DNA of 64,000 nucleotides from Acinetobacter sp. ANC 4470 (GTDB taxonomy: Bacteria; Pseudomonadota; Gammaproteobacteria; Pseudomonadales; Moraxellaceae): NCBI RefSeq assembly GCF_002135335.1, contig NZ_NEGC01000007.1:1-64000 (forward strand), written 5' to 3'. Position 1 is the first letter of the stretch. Each line of letters starts with the position of its first letter. A model generated the notes under the pieces. It was not told the origin of the DNA and searched no databases. It saw nothing but the letters and a program-made list of their open reading frames with translations. Of this stretch, positions 41,201-49,382 are shown piece after piece. The position numbers and the translations under genes are program-made.

Positions 41201-42859
41201 CTAAGGCTCTATATCATTTTTCGTCACATTGATTTTATTTTTAGATCGACTAAACCTTTGTGCAGGCCATGACATGGTAAAACGAGCACCACCCAAAATA
41301 GGACTTTGATCGACCTCTATTTTACCGCCAAACCAATAAGCAATTCGACTCACAATAGATAGACCTAAACCATAACCACCCGATGCTCGAGTTCGGCTAT
41401 CATCTAAACGAGCAAAAGCCTCAAAAATCCGCTGACGCTCTTCTTCTGGTATACCAGCACCATCATCTTCAACCTGAACATAGGCAAATCCAGCATCATC
41501 AATACCACCACTCACAATCACTTTATGATCGCAGTAGCGAACTGCATTCCCCACCAAATTTTGCACTACACGATGAAGGTAACGCCTTTCTGCATCAACT
41601 ACCACATTAATTGAGGGTGCATATAATTCAATTTCTTTTTGTGTCTTAAGCGCTTCAGTTTCAACAACCACTTGATCTAACACTTCAAATAAAACAATTT
41701 TTTCAAAGTCTAAAGAAGGTGTGCCCTGCTCTAGTTTTGCATAAGTCATGATCTCATCAATCAAAGTATTGAGTGCTTCAATATCTTTATCAATCATATC
41801 AACTTGCTGTAAACGGTAGTCGTAATCATCCTCTTCCGCCAACATTTCCATACCAAAACGAATGCGTGCCACAGGTGTTCTAAGCTCATGCGAAACTGCT
41901 CGCATTAATTCACGCTGTGCTTCAATCAACCGCTGAATATGATCCGACATACTATTGTAATTGATCGCTAAACTCGCCATTTCATCCGTACCATCCACAG
42001 GTAAACGTAAAGTCATATCACCTGATTTCATCCGATATAAGGCATAGTTCACTTCACGTAAACGACGTTGCATAGGCACCAGCAAACCATACACCCCCAA
42101 ACTCAACACAAATAAGCTGAGTAAGGTAATACCAGCAGCAAGCTGGAAAGGCATCCAATTAAATAGCGGCACAGGACCTAAAACCAGCACCTCAGAGGGT
42201 GAACTTGGCATTGGTGAAACAATAGAAATGGTGGTACCGCGCACAGAGGCATTGTCACGGTATAAAATAATACTGTGATCGAGTCTTAAACGACCCATTT
42301 GCTCAGAATCAAGGGGTAAGTTTTGAACTTTTTCAATTTGAATAGGATAAGAGAAGTTCGACTGAATTTTTGCCAGATATTCTTTTTCTTGTCCTGGGTA
42401 ATACACCAGATAATCTAAAATAAAAATAGGTAACGCCTTCATTTGGCGCTCCCCTATTTTATCTACTTTAATATAAAGCAAATGTTTTGGATCATCTCGC
42501 AACCCAATAATAATATAAGCAATCGAATTCTCTGCATCATAACGCACTGCTGCTTTACGATTGTCAATTCTTTTTTGCTCAGCACGCGACAAATCAACTT
42601 TACTTGAATCCACATAATAAATAGGCAGTTCAAGTAAAGCTGACGCATCAGAAATCCAATCTCGTTTCTGCTGCTCATTGGGCTGTCTTGAGATTCCCTC
42701 ACTAATGATATAAGACACACCATCGGTTAAAGATTCACGATATTCTTGTGCACGCTGATAGTTGATAATTTGTACCAGTAGGTAGCCAAATACAGCAACC
42801 AATGCCACCAAAACCACTAACCCGGCATAAATACGCAAGAATATACTGTGTTTAAACAC
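41201..42859 (-). CDS. bfmS: Sensor histidine kinase BfmS
   Basis: A 552-residue membrane sensor kinase paired with BfmR, which in A. baumannii controls capsule, pili, biofilm and envelope-stress survival. Order: membrane helix at about 10-30, a periplasmic sensor of roughly 210 residues, second helix (AAGITLLSLFVLSLGVYGLLV), HAMP, dimerisation domain with the phosphorylated His324 in RAVSHELRTPVARIRF, and an ATPase domain with NLVGNAVRYC, DDGAGIPEEER and GGYGLGLSIV. The start is GTG 42859, with AGGA 7 bases upstream. It lies about 30 bases after bfmR. Confidence 0.93.
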   Translation of the reverse strand: MFKHSIFLRIYAGLVVLVALVAVFGYLLVQIINYQRAQEYRESLTDGVSYIISEGISRQPNEQQKRDWISDASALLELPIYYVDSSKVDLSRAEQKRIDNRKAAVRYDAENSIAYIIIGLRDDPKHLLYIKVDKIGERQMKALPIFILDYLVYYPGQEKEYLAKIQSNFSYPIQIEKVQNLPLDSEQMGRLRLDHSIILYRDNASVRGTTISIVSPMPSSPSEVLVLGPVPLFNWMPFQLAAGITLLSLFVLSLGVYGLLVPMQRRLREVNYALYRMKSGDMTLRLPVDGTDEMASLAINYNSMSDHIQRLIEAQRELMRAVSHELRTPVARIRFGMEMLAEEDDYDYRLQQVDMIDKDIEALNTLIDEIMTYAKLEQGTPSLDFEKIVLFEVLDQVVVETEALKTQKEIELYAPSINVVVDAERRYLHRVVQNLVGNAVRYCDHKVIVSGGIDDAGFAYVQVEDDGAGIPEEERQRIFEAFARLDDSRTRASGGYGLGLSIVSRIAYWFGGKIEVDQSPILGGARFTMSWPAQRFSRSKNKINVTKNDIEP

Positions 42860-42889
42860 GCAGCTGTCCTATAAAATTAAGGGCAAACA

Positions 42890-43606
42890 TTAAAGACCAT
42901 TGGTCTCTTTAACAAATAAATAACCTTTGCTACGTACTGTTTTAATACGTTTTGGGTTTTCAGGGTCATCACCAATTTTTGGACGAATACGTGAAATACG
43001 CACATCAATTGAACGGTCTTGACCATCATATTCAATACCGCGTAGACGCTCAAAAATATCTTCACGAGACAAAATTCGACCCGCATTTGAAGCCAACAAC
43101 CATAATAAATCATATTCAGCACTGGTAAAGTCAACCAACTCACCACTCAAGGTCACTGAACGACCACCATTATCAATAACAAGGTCATCAAATTCAATGC
43201 GTTGTGCCACTTCATCTTCAGGTGTTTTATCTGTACGACGCAGTAAGGCACGAATACGTGCTAAAAGAACACGCGGCTGAACAGGTTTTGCCACATAGTC
43301 ATCTGCACCCATTTCTAGACCTAAAACTTGGTCCATATCTTCAGTACGTGCAGTCAACATCAAAATAGGCTGATGGTAATGTGGACGAACTTCACGACAA
43401 ATGGTCAAACCATCAGCACCAGGAAGCATCACGTCAAGCACAACCATATCGGGTTGTTCTGCAATGATACGACGGATTGCACGATTACCATCAGGCTCGA
43501 CCCCAACTTCCAATCCATTACGGATAAGGTATTCTTGAGTCAAACGTGCGAGACGCTCATCGTCTTCAACGATTAAAATTTTTGGTAACTTTTCTTCTTG
43601 GCTCAT
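42890..43606 (-). CDS. bfmR: Response regulator BfmR (OmpR/PhoB family)
   Basis: A 238-residue OmpR-type regulator: receiver domain with the acidic pocket VEDDE, the phospho-acceptor Asp58 in VVLDVMLPG, the Thr in LMLTART and Lys in YVAKPVQP, then a winged-helix DNA-binding domain. The sequence is almost that of A. baumannii BfmR over its whole length. ATG 43606 (AAGGGG upstream) gives the known MSQEEKLPKILIVEDD start; the 23-codon longer frame is not used. First gene of bfmRS; direct repeats and a palindrome lie just upstream. Confidence 0.96.
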   Translation of the reverse strand: MSQEEKLPKILIVEDDERLARLTQEYLIRNGLEVGVEPDGNRAIRRIIAEQPDMVVLDVMLPGADGLTICREVRPHYHQPILMLTARTEDMDQVLGLEMGADDYVAKPVQPRVLLARIRALLRRTDKTPEDEVAQRIEFDDLVIDNGGRSVTLSGELVDFTSAEYDLLWLLASNAGRILSREDIFERLRGIEYDGQDRSIDVRISRIRPKIGDDPENPKRIKTVRSKGYLFVKETNGL

Positions 43607-43661
43607 AAAATGCCCCTTTATATGGATTAAGGTATCCTTAAAAATCCAAAGAATACGCTTC

Positions 43662-43703
43662 AACATATCCAGCAATATACATAAACATATCCAGCAATAT
43701 ACA
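43662..43703. repeat. Two 20-base direct repeats upstream of bfmR
   Basis: AACATATCCAGCAATATACA occurs at 43662-43681 and again, identical, at 43684-43703, a period of 22 bases (two helical turns). They lie about 56-97 bases before the bfmR ATG. OmpR-type regulators bind direct repeats as head-to-tail dimers, so these are candidate BfmR autoregulatory sites. Confidence 0.85.
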
Positions 43704-43706
43704 CAC

Positions 43707-43721
43707 GTTTACATTGTAAAC
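43707..43721. promoter_or_regulatory. Palindrome in the bfmR promoter spacer
   Basis: GTTTACA-T-TGTAAAC is a perfect 15-base palindrome. On the minus strand it falls between a TTGTTT (-35) and a TATATT (-10) 16 bases later, so it would lie in the core bfmR promoter, next to the two direct repeats. Confidence 0.55.
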
Positions 43722-43925
43722 AAGATAGCATTCACCAAACTGATACATCAAAGTAGTTTTTTGTTATATTTTTATTATGTATTGAATTGATTGGGGTTTT
43801 TAAAATCTGTTAACACCACAGCCCAATCATCAATATATTTTGTTACAAAATGACTTTTTTCTGTACAATTTCACCTTTTGTTCAGAATATGACTGATTAA
43901 CCTTATTAATATTGATCTTTTTAAG

Positions 43926-43946
43926 TTATCCACAATGTTATCTATA
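43926..43946 (+). promoter_or_regulatory. DnaA box upstream of nrdA
   Basis: TTATCCACA at 43926-43934 is a perfect consensus DnaA box; the related TTATCTATA follows at 43938-43946. In E. coli DnaA binding upstream of nrdAB couples dNTP supply to replication, which makes a box 290 bases before nrdA meaningful. Confidence 0.6.
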
Positions 43947-44076
43947 AGCACATTTTTTTAGCTTTGCTATGCTATATCCTTGTCTCATAAGACTTATACC
44001 CGAAACATAAAAATAGGGATTTTTTTGCAAAGAAATATTGCAAGGCATTAGAAAAATTTTTACTAAAATGTCAATA

Positions 44077-44105
44077 TTGATCTACCCTGAATTTTCCCGT
44101 ATCTT
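44077..44105 (+). promoter_or_regulatory. nrdA promoter
   Basis: TTGATC (44077-44082), 17 bases, TATCTT (44100-44105). The -10 lies inside the first NrdR-like box, so repression would block RNA polymerase directly. The leader to the nrdA ATG is about 115 bases. Confidence 0.55.
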
Positions 44106-44141
44106 GTGTTCAATTCGATTTTAAACCACTAGTTCTTGTGT
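44094..44141 (+). promoter_or_regulatory. Pair of NrdR-like boxes
   Basis: TTCCCGTATCTTGTGT (44094-44109) and CCACTAGTTCTTGTGT (44126-44141) each carry a half or more of the NrdR consensus (ACACWATATATWGTGT-like) and share CTTGTGT. They are exactly 32 bases apart start to start, the spacing typical of NrdR box pairs in ribonucleotide reductase promoters. The left halves are degenerate. Confidence 0.6.
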
Positions 44142-44226
44142 TTAACCCTCAAACACTGAGGCGACCTATCGCCCAGTTCAAATGGTCCATACACACAACA
44201 ATAGATGACAATGGAGCTATGCCAAC

Positions 44227-47061
44227 ATGAGCGTAATCACTTCAATTCCTGGTCAACTTCAGGTGATTAAACGCACCGGTGATGTTGCTGCTTTTGATGC
44301 AGAAAAAATTTCTGTTGCGATAGGTAAAGCTTTTTTGGCTGTAGAAGGTCAACAAAGCGCTGATTCAAGCCGTATTCATGATCGTATAGAACAATTGACT
44401 GAAATGGTCATGAATACTTTTAACCGTCGTTTACCATCAGGCGGCACGATTCACATTGAAGAAGTTCAGGATCAAGTTGAACTTGCGCTTATGCGTACTG
44501 GTGAACAAAAAGTTGCCCGTGCGTATGTCATCTATCGTGAGCAACGTTCTGAAGCACGTAAACAAACGGGTGCACATCATCACCCAACATTACAAGTGAC
44601 TGCTGCAAATGGTCAGCTTCAACCCCTTGACTTAGGTGCGTTACAAGCACATATAGAAAAAGCGGCTGAAGGTTTAGAAGGTATTGATGTTCAAGCAATC
44701 ATCGATGAAACCATCAAGAACTTATATAACGGTGTAAAAGAGTCTGACATCTCAACGACGATGATGATGGCAACGCGTACCCGTATTGAACAAGAACCAA
44801 ACTATACTTATGTGACTGCACGTTTGCTACGTGACAACTTGGTTGCAACAGGTTTAGAGTTTTTAGGTTTATCTAGCGATACTTTAGAAAATGCGGCTTT
44901 AGAAACTTTCTTGAAGAAAGGCATCGAGCTTGATCTTTTATCACCTGAACTACTGAACTTTGACCTTGTTAAATTGGCAGCAGCGATTCAACCAGAACGC
45001 TCAAACCAATTTACCTATTTAGGCTTACAAACTTTATTTGACCGTTACTTTATCCATTCAGATGGCGTACGTTTTGAACTACCACAATTGTTCTTCATGC
45101 GCGTATCCATGGGTTTAACACTGAATGAAGAAAACCGTGAAGACCGTGCGATTGAGTTCTACAACTTATTGTCTAGCTTCGACTACATGGCATCGACACC
45201 AACCCTGTTTAACTCAGGTACGCTTCGTCCACAATTGTCGAGCTGCTACTTAACCACCATTGGTGATGACCTGTACAACATTTATGGCGCAATGCGTGAT
45301 AACGCAATGCTGTCTAAATGGGCAGGCGGTTTGGGCAATGACTGGACACCCGTTCGTGCCTTGAACTCATACATCAAAGGCACAAATGGTAAATCACAAG
45401 GTGTTGTACCGTTCCTTAAAGTTGCCAACGATACTGCTGTTGCTGTAAACCAAGGTGGTAAACGTAAAGGTGCTGTGTGTGCTTACCTTGAAACTTGGCA
45501 TTTGGACATTGAAGAATTCCTAGAGCTACGTAAGAACACAGGTGATGACCGTCGTCGTACACATGACATGAACACAGCAAACTGGGTTCCAGATTTGTTC
45601 ATGCAACGTGTATTTGAAGATGCTGAATGGACACTATTCACACCTTCTGAAACACCAGATCTTCACGATTTGATGGGCGTAGAATTCGCTGCACGCTATG
45701 CTTACTATGAAGGCATTGCTAAAGAAACAAACATGTTGCACAAAGTGATTCGTGCAAAAGATTTGTGGCGTAAAATGCTGTCTATGTTGTTTGAAACAGG
45801 TCACCCGTGGATCACATTCAAAGACGTATGTAACTTACGTTCACCACAACAACACGTTGGTGTCGTGCATTCATCTAACTTGTGTACAGAAATTACATTA
45901 AACACCAATGAAGATGAAATTGCGGTGTGTAACTTAGGTTCAATCAACCTTGTACAACACGTTAAAGGTGGTGTACTTGACCGCGAAAAACTTGCTCGCA
46001 CAGTAAAAACTGCTGTTCGCATGCTCGACAACGTAATTGACATCAACTACTACGCTGTTCCTCAAGCACGTACTTCAAACTTGAAACACCGTCCAGTCGG
46101 CATGGGCATCATGGGTTTTCAAGATGCTTTATATGAAATGAACTTGGCGTATGGTTCAGATGCTGCGGTTGATTTTGCTGATGAATCAATGGAAGTGATT
46201 AGCTACTACGCGATTACAACTTCTAGTGATTTAGCGGTTGAACGTGGTGCTTACGAAACGTTTAAAGGATCACTTTGGGATCAAGGTATCCTACCAATCG
46301 ACTCTTTAGATTTGGTTGCGAAATCACGCCCAGAACGTATGTTTGAAGTAGACCGCACCACGCGCTTGGATTGGGATACTTTACGTAACAAAGTTCAAAA
46401 AGACGGTATGCGTAACTCGAATGTTATGGCGATTGCTCCAACAGCAACCATTTCGAACATTTGTGGCGTTTCACAATCAATCGAACCAACGTTCCAAAAT
46501 CTTTATGTGAAATCTAACCTTTCTGGCGAATTCACAGTGATTAACCCGTACTTAGTCCATGCGTTAAAAGATCGCGGTCTTTGGGACTCTGTGATGGTGA
46601 ACGACCTGAAACATTTTGAAGGTTCTGTGCAAAAGATTTCACGTATTCCTGAAGAACTTAAAGCTATCTTCGCGACTGCGTTTGAAGTTGAGCCACGTTG
46701 GATTGTGGATGCTGCATCACGTCGTCAAAAATGGATCGATCAAGCACAATCTCTGAACCTTTACATCTCTGGTGCAAACGGTAAGAAATTGGACATGACG
46801 TACAAAATGGCATGGTTACGCGGTCTTAAAACCACGTATTACCTTCGTGCATTGGGTGCGACTTCTGCTGAGAAATCAACCATTAATACCGGTGCATTGA
46901 ACGCAGTTAAATCGAACATAGGTGCTCCTGTAGTGACTAGCGCACCTGTTGCTGAAGTGGCGAAAAAACCTGAAGCAATAGCTGAAGATGACTTTGCTCA
47001 AGCAGCACCAGTACCACTTGCATGTTCAATCGACAATCCTGATTGTGAAGCTTGCCAATAA
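44227..47061 (+). CDS. nrdA: Class Ia ribonucleoside-diphosphate reductase, alpha subunit
   Basis: The catalytic subunit reducing NDPs to dNDPs. 944 residues, longer than E. coli NrdA (761) because two ATP-cone domains precede the barrel: about 10-105 (VIKRTGDVAAFDAEKISVAI) and about 115-215. This two-cone arrangement is also known from Pseudomonas. The active site has QLSSCYLTT (redox cysteine), SSNLCTEITLNTNEDEIAVCNLGSINL (Asn, thiyl Cys, Glu and second redox Cys), and the C-terminus CSIDNPDCEACQ provides the exchange cysteines. ATG 44227 (GGAGC upstream) is preceded by a long regulatory region. Confidence 0.96.
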   Translation: MSVITSIPGQLQVIKRTGDVAAFDAEKISVAIGKAFLAVEGQQSADSSRIHDRIEQLTEMVMNTFNRRLPSGGTIHIEEVQDQVELALMRTGEQKVARAYVIYREQRSEARKQTGAHHHPTLQVTAANGQLQPLDLGALQAHIEKAAEGLEGIDVQAIIDETIKNLYNGVKESDISTTMMMATRTRIEQEPNYTYVTARLLRDNLVATGLEFLGLSSDTLENAALETFLKKGIELDLLSPELLNFDLVKLAAAIQPERSNQFTYLGLQTLFDRYFIHSDGVRFELPQLFFMRVSMGLTLNEENREDRAIEFYNLLSSFDYMASTPTLFNSGTLRPQLSSCYLTTIGDDLYNIYGAMRDNAMLSKWAGGLGNDWTPVRALNSYIKGTNGKSQGVVPFLKVANDTAVAVNQGGKRKGAVCAYLETWHLDIEEFLELRKNTGDDRRRTHDMNTANWVPDLFMQRVFEDAEWTLFTPSETPDLHDLMGVEFAARYAYYEGIAKETNMLHKVIRAKDLWRKMLSMLFETGHPWITFKDVCNLRSPQQHVGVVHSSNLCTEITLNTNEDEIAVCNLGSINLVQHVKGGVLDREKLARTVKTAVRMLDNVIDINYYAVPQARTSNLKHRPVGMGIMGFQDALYEMNLAYGSDAAVDFADESMEVISYYAITTSSDLAVERGAYETFKGSLWDQGILPIDSLDLVAKSRPERMFEVDRTTRLDWDTLRNKVQKDGMRNSNVMAIAPTATISNICGVSQSIEPTFQNLYVKSNLSGEFTVINPYLVHALKDRGLWDSVMVNDLKHFEGSVQKISRIPEELKAIFATAFEVEPRWIVDAASRRQKWIDQAQSLNLYISGANGKKLDMTYKMAWLRGLKTTYYLRALGATSAEKSTINTGALNAVKSNIGAPVVTSAPVAEVAKKPEAIAEDDFAQAAPVPLACSIDNPDCEACQ

Positions 47062-47077
47062 TTTGGTGAATTTCTAA

Positions 47078-47172
47078 TAATCCTCCCTAGCCCTCCTTTA
47101 AAAAGGATGGCACTTTCGATATTTAAACGAAGGAAAAGTCCCTCTTTCTCAAAGAGGGATTTAGGGAGATTA
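47078..47172. repeat. Imperfect inverted-repeat element of 95 bases (MITE/REP-like)
   Basis: The ends TAATCCTCCCTA (left) and TAGGGAGATTA (right) are near-perfect complements, extended by CCCTCCTTT and AAGAGGGA. Internally there are two hairpins, the right one TCCCTCTTT-CTC-AAAGAGGGA being perfect. The element starts 16 bases after the nrdA stop and carries no complete gene. Such palindromic units occur in many copies in some Acinetobacter genomes; copy number is not visible here. Confidence 0.65.
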
Positions 47173-47196
47173 AAAATACAAACAAAGGAAAAGACC

Positions 47197-47325
47197 ATGC
47201 AACATATGACTCATAACTACATGTTAGGACTCGCAGTTCTGGTCTTTGCCTTTATTGTATTTTATGTACCTATGGGCTATGCATTTTTAGCCATTCGGCG
47301 GCAACAGCGTAAGCAAAATAAGTAG
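47197..47325 (+). CDS. Small membrane protein of 42 residues between nrdA and nrdB
   Basis: MQHMTHNYMLGLAVLVFAFI starts the product: one hydrophobic helix (about 9-31, ending VPMGYAFLAI) and a basic end RRQQRKQNK, so probably an inner-membrane protein with cytoplasmic C-terminus. AAAGGAAAAGACC precedes the ATG. The longer frame from 47107 reads through the repeat element and is not used. It is in the same direction as nrdA and nrdB. Function unknown. Confidence 0.65.
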   Translation: MQHMTHNYMLGLAVLVFAFIVFYVPMGYAFLAIRRQQRKQNK

Positions 47326-47466
47326 TGTGGATATCTGCTCTATCGAACAAGTTTAGTGCTTTCATTGGCAAAACTTAATTTTGCTTATTCATAATGAGCG
47401 TATAGTAAGACATCCTCGCTTATGAGATGTCAGAAAACAGATATAAGCATCGAAGAGAGAATTAAT

Positions 47467-48750
47467 ATGTCTATCCTAAGTTGGGACGATTTCGAAGATG
47501 ATTCGCAAAAACCGGCTGCACCTGAACGCAAGTCTGCGTCCATCGACCCGCAAAAAGCGGTTAATACGCAGATGGTATCTGATGCACTCAACACATCGTC
47601 GGATGTGGCAACTGCACAACCCGCTGCAACCCGTAAAGGTGGAACAAAACATTCAACCGATTCGCTGGCAAGAGCATCTGCTGCCTTAGAAACACTGGAT
47701 GTTACCCCAGGCTTAGAAGAGCTTGAAATGGGTGCGCAGCGTGTACAAGTTGATGATAAAGCCATGATCAACTGTCGTGCTGACTTAAACCAACTTGTAC
47801 CCTTCAAATACGAATGGGCTTGGCAGAAATATCTAGACGGTTGTGCAAACCACTGGATGCCGCAAGAAGTCAACATGAACCATGACATCGCGCTTTGGAA
47901 GTCTGAAAATGGCTTAACTGAAGATGAACGCACCATTGTTATGCGCTCTCTTGGTTTCTTCTCGACTGCCGATTCATTGGTTGCAAACAACTTGGTATTG
48001 GCGATTTACCGCCACATTACTAACCCTGAATGCCGTCAATATATTTTGCGTCAAGCATTTGAAGAAGCAATTCATACACATGCTTACCAATACTGTATCG
48101 AATCTTTGGGTATGGATGAAGGCGAAGTCTTCAATATGTACCGTGAAGTACCATCGGTCGCACGTAAAGCAGCTTGGGGCTTAAAATACACCCAATCTTT
48201 ATGTGACCCAACTTTCCAAACAGGTACACCTGAGAACGACCAAATCTTGCTTCGCAACTTGATCGCATTCTACTGTGTCCTTGAAGGCATTTTCTTCTAC
48301 TGTGGTTTCAGCCAAATTCTGTCTATGGGTCGTCGTAATAAAATGAATGGTGTTGCTGAGCAATTCCAGTACATCTTACGTGATGAATCTATGCACTTGA
48401 ACTTTGGTATCGACATGATTAACCAAATCAAGAATGAAAACCCTACACTTTGGACAGCTGAATTCCAAGAAGAAATCATTCAAATGATTCTTGAAGGAAC
48501 CATGCTAGAAATTGAATATGCACGTGACACTATGCCACGCGGTGTATTGGGTATGAATGCTGCCATGATGGAAGAATACTTAAAGTTCATTGCAAACCGT
48601 CGTTTAGCACAACTGGGCTTGCCTGAACAATTTGCTGGTGTGAATAACCCATTCCAGTGGATGTCTGAAATGATGGACTTACGTAAAGAGAAGAATTTCT
48701 TTGAAACTCGCGTAACTGACTACCAAACTGGTGGCGCGTTAAGCTGGTAA
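47467..48750 (+). CDS. nrdB: Class Ia ribonucleoside-diphosphate reductase, beta subunit
   Basis: The radical-generating di-iron subunit. 427 residues: a variable N-terminal tail of about 90 residues, then the ferritin-like fold. Iron ligands and radical site are visible: [12 protein letters not shown]200-x2-H203-x3-Y207 in [12 protein letters not shown] (Tyr207 is the radical tyrosine, so not a class Ic Phe variant), the Glu in [11 protein letters not shown] and DESMHLNFG. It ends in a NrdA-binding tail [16 protein letters not shown] 47467 (GAGAGA upstream) is chosen over the frame start at 47422. Its own promoter may lie in the 140-base gap after the small membrane gene. Confidence 0.95.
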   Translation: MSILSWDDFEDDSQKPAAPERKSASIDPQKAVNTQMVSDALNTSSDVATAQPAATRKGGTKHSTDSLARASAALETLDVTPGLEELEMGAQRVQVDDKAMINCRADLNQLVPFKYEWAWQKYLDGCANHWMPQEVNMNHDIALWKSENGLTEDERTIVMRSLGFFSTADSLVANNLVLAIYRHITNPECRQYILRQAFEEAIHTHAYQYCIESLGMDEGEVFNMYREVPSVARKAAWGLKYTQSLCDPTFQTGTPENDQILLRNLIAFYCVLEGIFFYCGFSQILSMGRRNKMNGVAEQFQYILRDESMHLNFGIDMINQIKNENPTLWTAEFQEEIIQMILEGTMLEIEYARDTMPRGVLGMNAAMMEEYLKFIANRRLAQLGLPEQFAGVNNPFQWMSEMMDLRKEKNFFETRVTDYQTGGALSW

Positions 48751-48837
48751 TTTAAAGATTCACGCTGAATGACAGTGGATGTGAGATTTTTGACACATAT
48801 TTCGAGATTGTTACAAATTCATATTACTAGTTAAATA

Positions 48838-48869
48838 AAAAAAATAGAGCCTTAAGGCTCTATTTTTTT
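48838..48869. terminator. Bidirectional terminator after nrdB
   Basis: A perfect palindrome: AAAAAAATAGAGCC, TTAA in the centre, GGCTCTATTTTTTT. It is about 90 bases after nrdB and overlaps the stop codon of the opposite-strand remnant. Confidence 0.9.
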
Positions 48870-49158
48870 ACTTTTCAAAAAGTTCAAAAAAGGGAATATA
48901 TTCAACTTCTTCTGGAATTAAAGGCTTATCATCATGCTTTAATACTATTCTCTCAATATCATTAAAACCAATCTCCCAAGCATTTTTTATTACAAGTTCT
49001 TTTTTCTTAATTGAAAATTTGTCAAATTCTGGATATGGATAAAATTGATTATTAAAAAATGCTCCGAAACTTAAAAAATATGAGCCATATTTCTTATATT
49101 CTTTTTCAAAGTTATTCCAATTTTGATCTGTAGATGGTGTGGTAACCCTCCCCGTCAA
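48868..49158 (-). pseudogene. Probable 5'-truncated gene remnant (96 codons)
   Basis: An open frame encoding DQNWNNFEKEYKKYGSYFLS... and ending in EYIPFFELFEK; acidic and aromatic-rich, unlike its neighbours. It has no ATG: the frame begins with TTG at 49158 and a segment (TGRVTTPSTD) that looks unrelated to the rest, and no Shine-Dalgarno site is near. The AT content is higher than in flanking genes. I read it as the 3' end of an acquired gene whose N-terminus has been lost, though a small real gene with a TTG start is possible. No family recognised. Confidence 0.5.
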
Positions 49159-49345
49159 TAATTAAGCTTAAAAGTAAAAAACATCCCCTATAATTATATT
49201 CAGCTAAATGACAAATTTTGTGTAGAATCATATAATTAATATATTGGATTTGTGCTTTTTATTTTGGAAAATGAAAAAATTCCTGCTGGCAATCCAATTT
49301 AACTAAAAAGTGTCTACAAAATTGGTGGTTATTCATCTTTATAAT
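49159..49345. other. Gene-free AT-rich segment, possible insertion-element scar
   Basis: No gene. It contains AAATGACAAATTTTGTGTAG (49207-49226) and, 80 bases on, GTGTCTACAAAATTGG, which are roughly inverted copies around AATTTTGTAGACAC. Next to a truncated frame this could be the scar of a lost mobile element, but no transposase remains. Confidence 0.3.
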
Positions 49346-49376
49346 AAAAAAGAGACCTATTTCAGGTCTCTTTTTT
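49346..49376 (-). terminator. Terminator of the sugar-acid catabolic genes
   Basis: AAAAAAGAGACCT, loop ATTTC, AGGTCTCTTTTTT; on the minus strand it follows the aldehyde dehydrogenase stop by 7 bases. Confidence 0.9.
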
Positions 49377-49382
49377 ATATTT

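Noticed and set aside
44227..47061. Intein or insertion explaining the long NrdA
   Set aside because: The additional length is two N-terminal ATP-cone domains, as known in Pseudomonas; there are no splice-junction motifs.
47430..47990. 186-codon open frame opposite nrdB
   Set aside because: It is fully antisense to nrdB, rich in Ser/Cys/Arg as expected of a shadow frame, and has no ribosome site or family resemblance.
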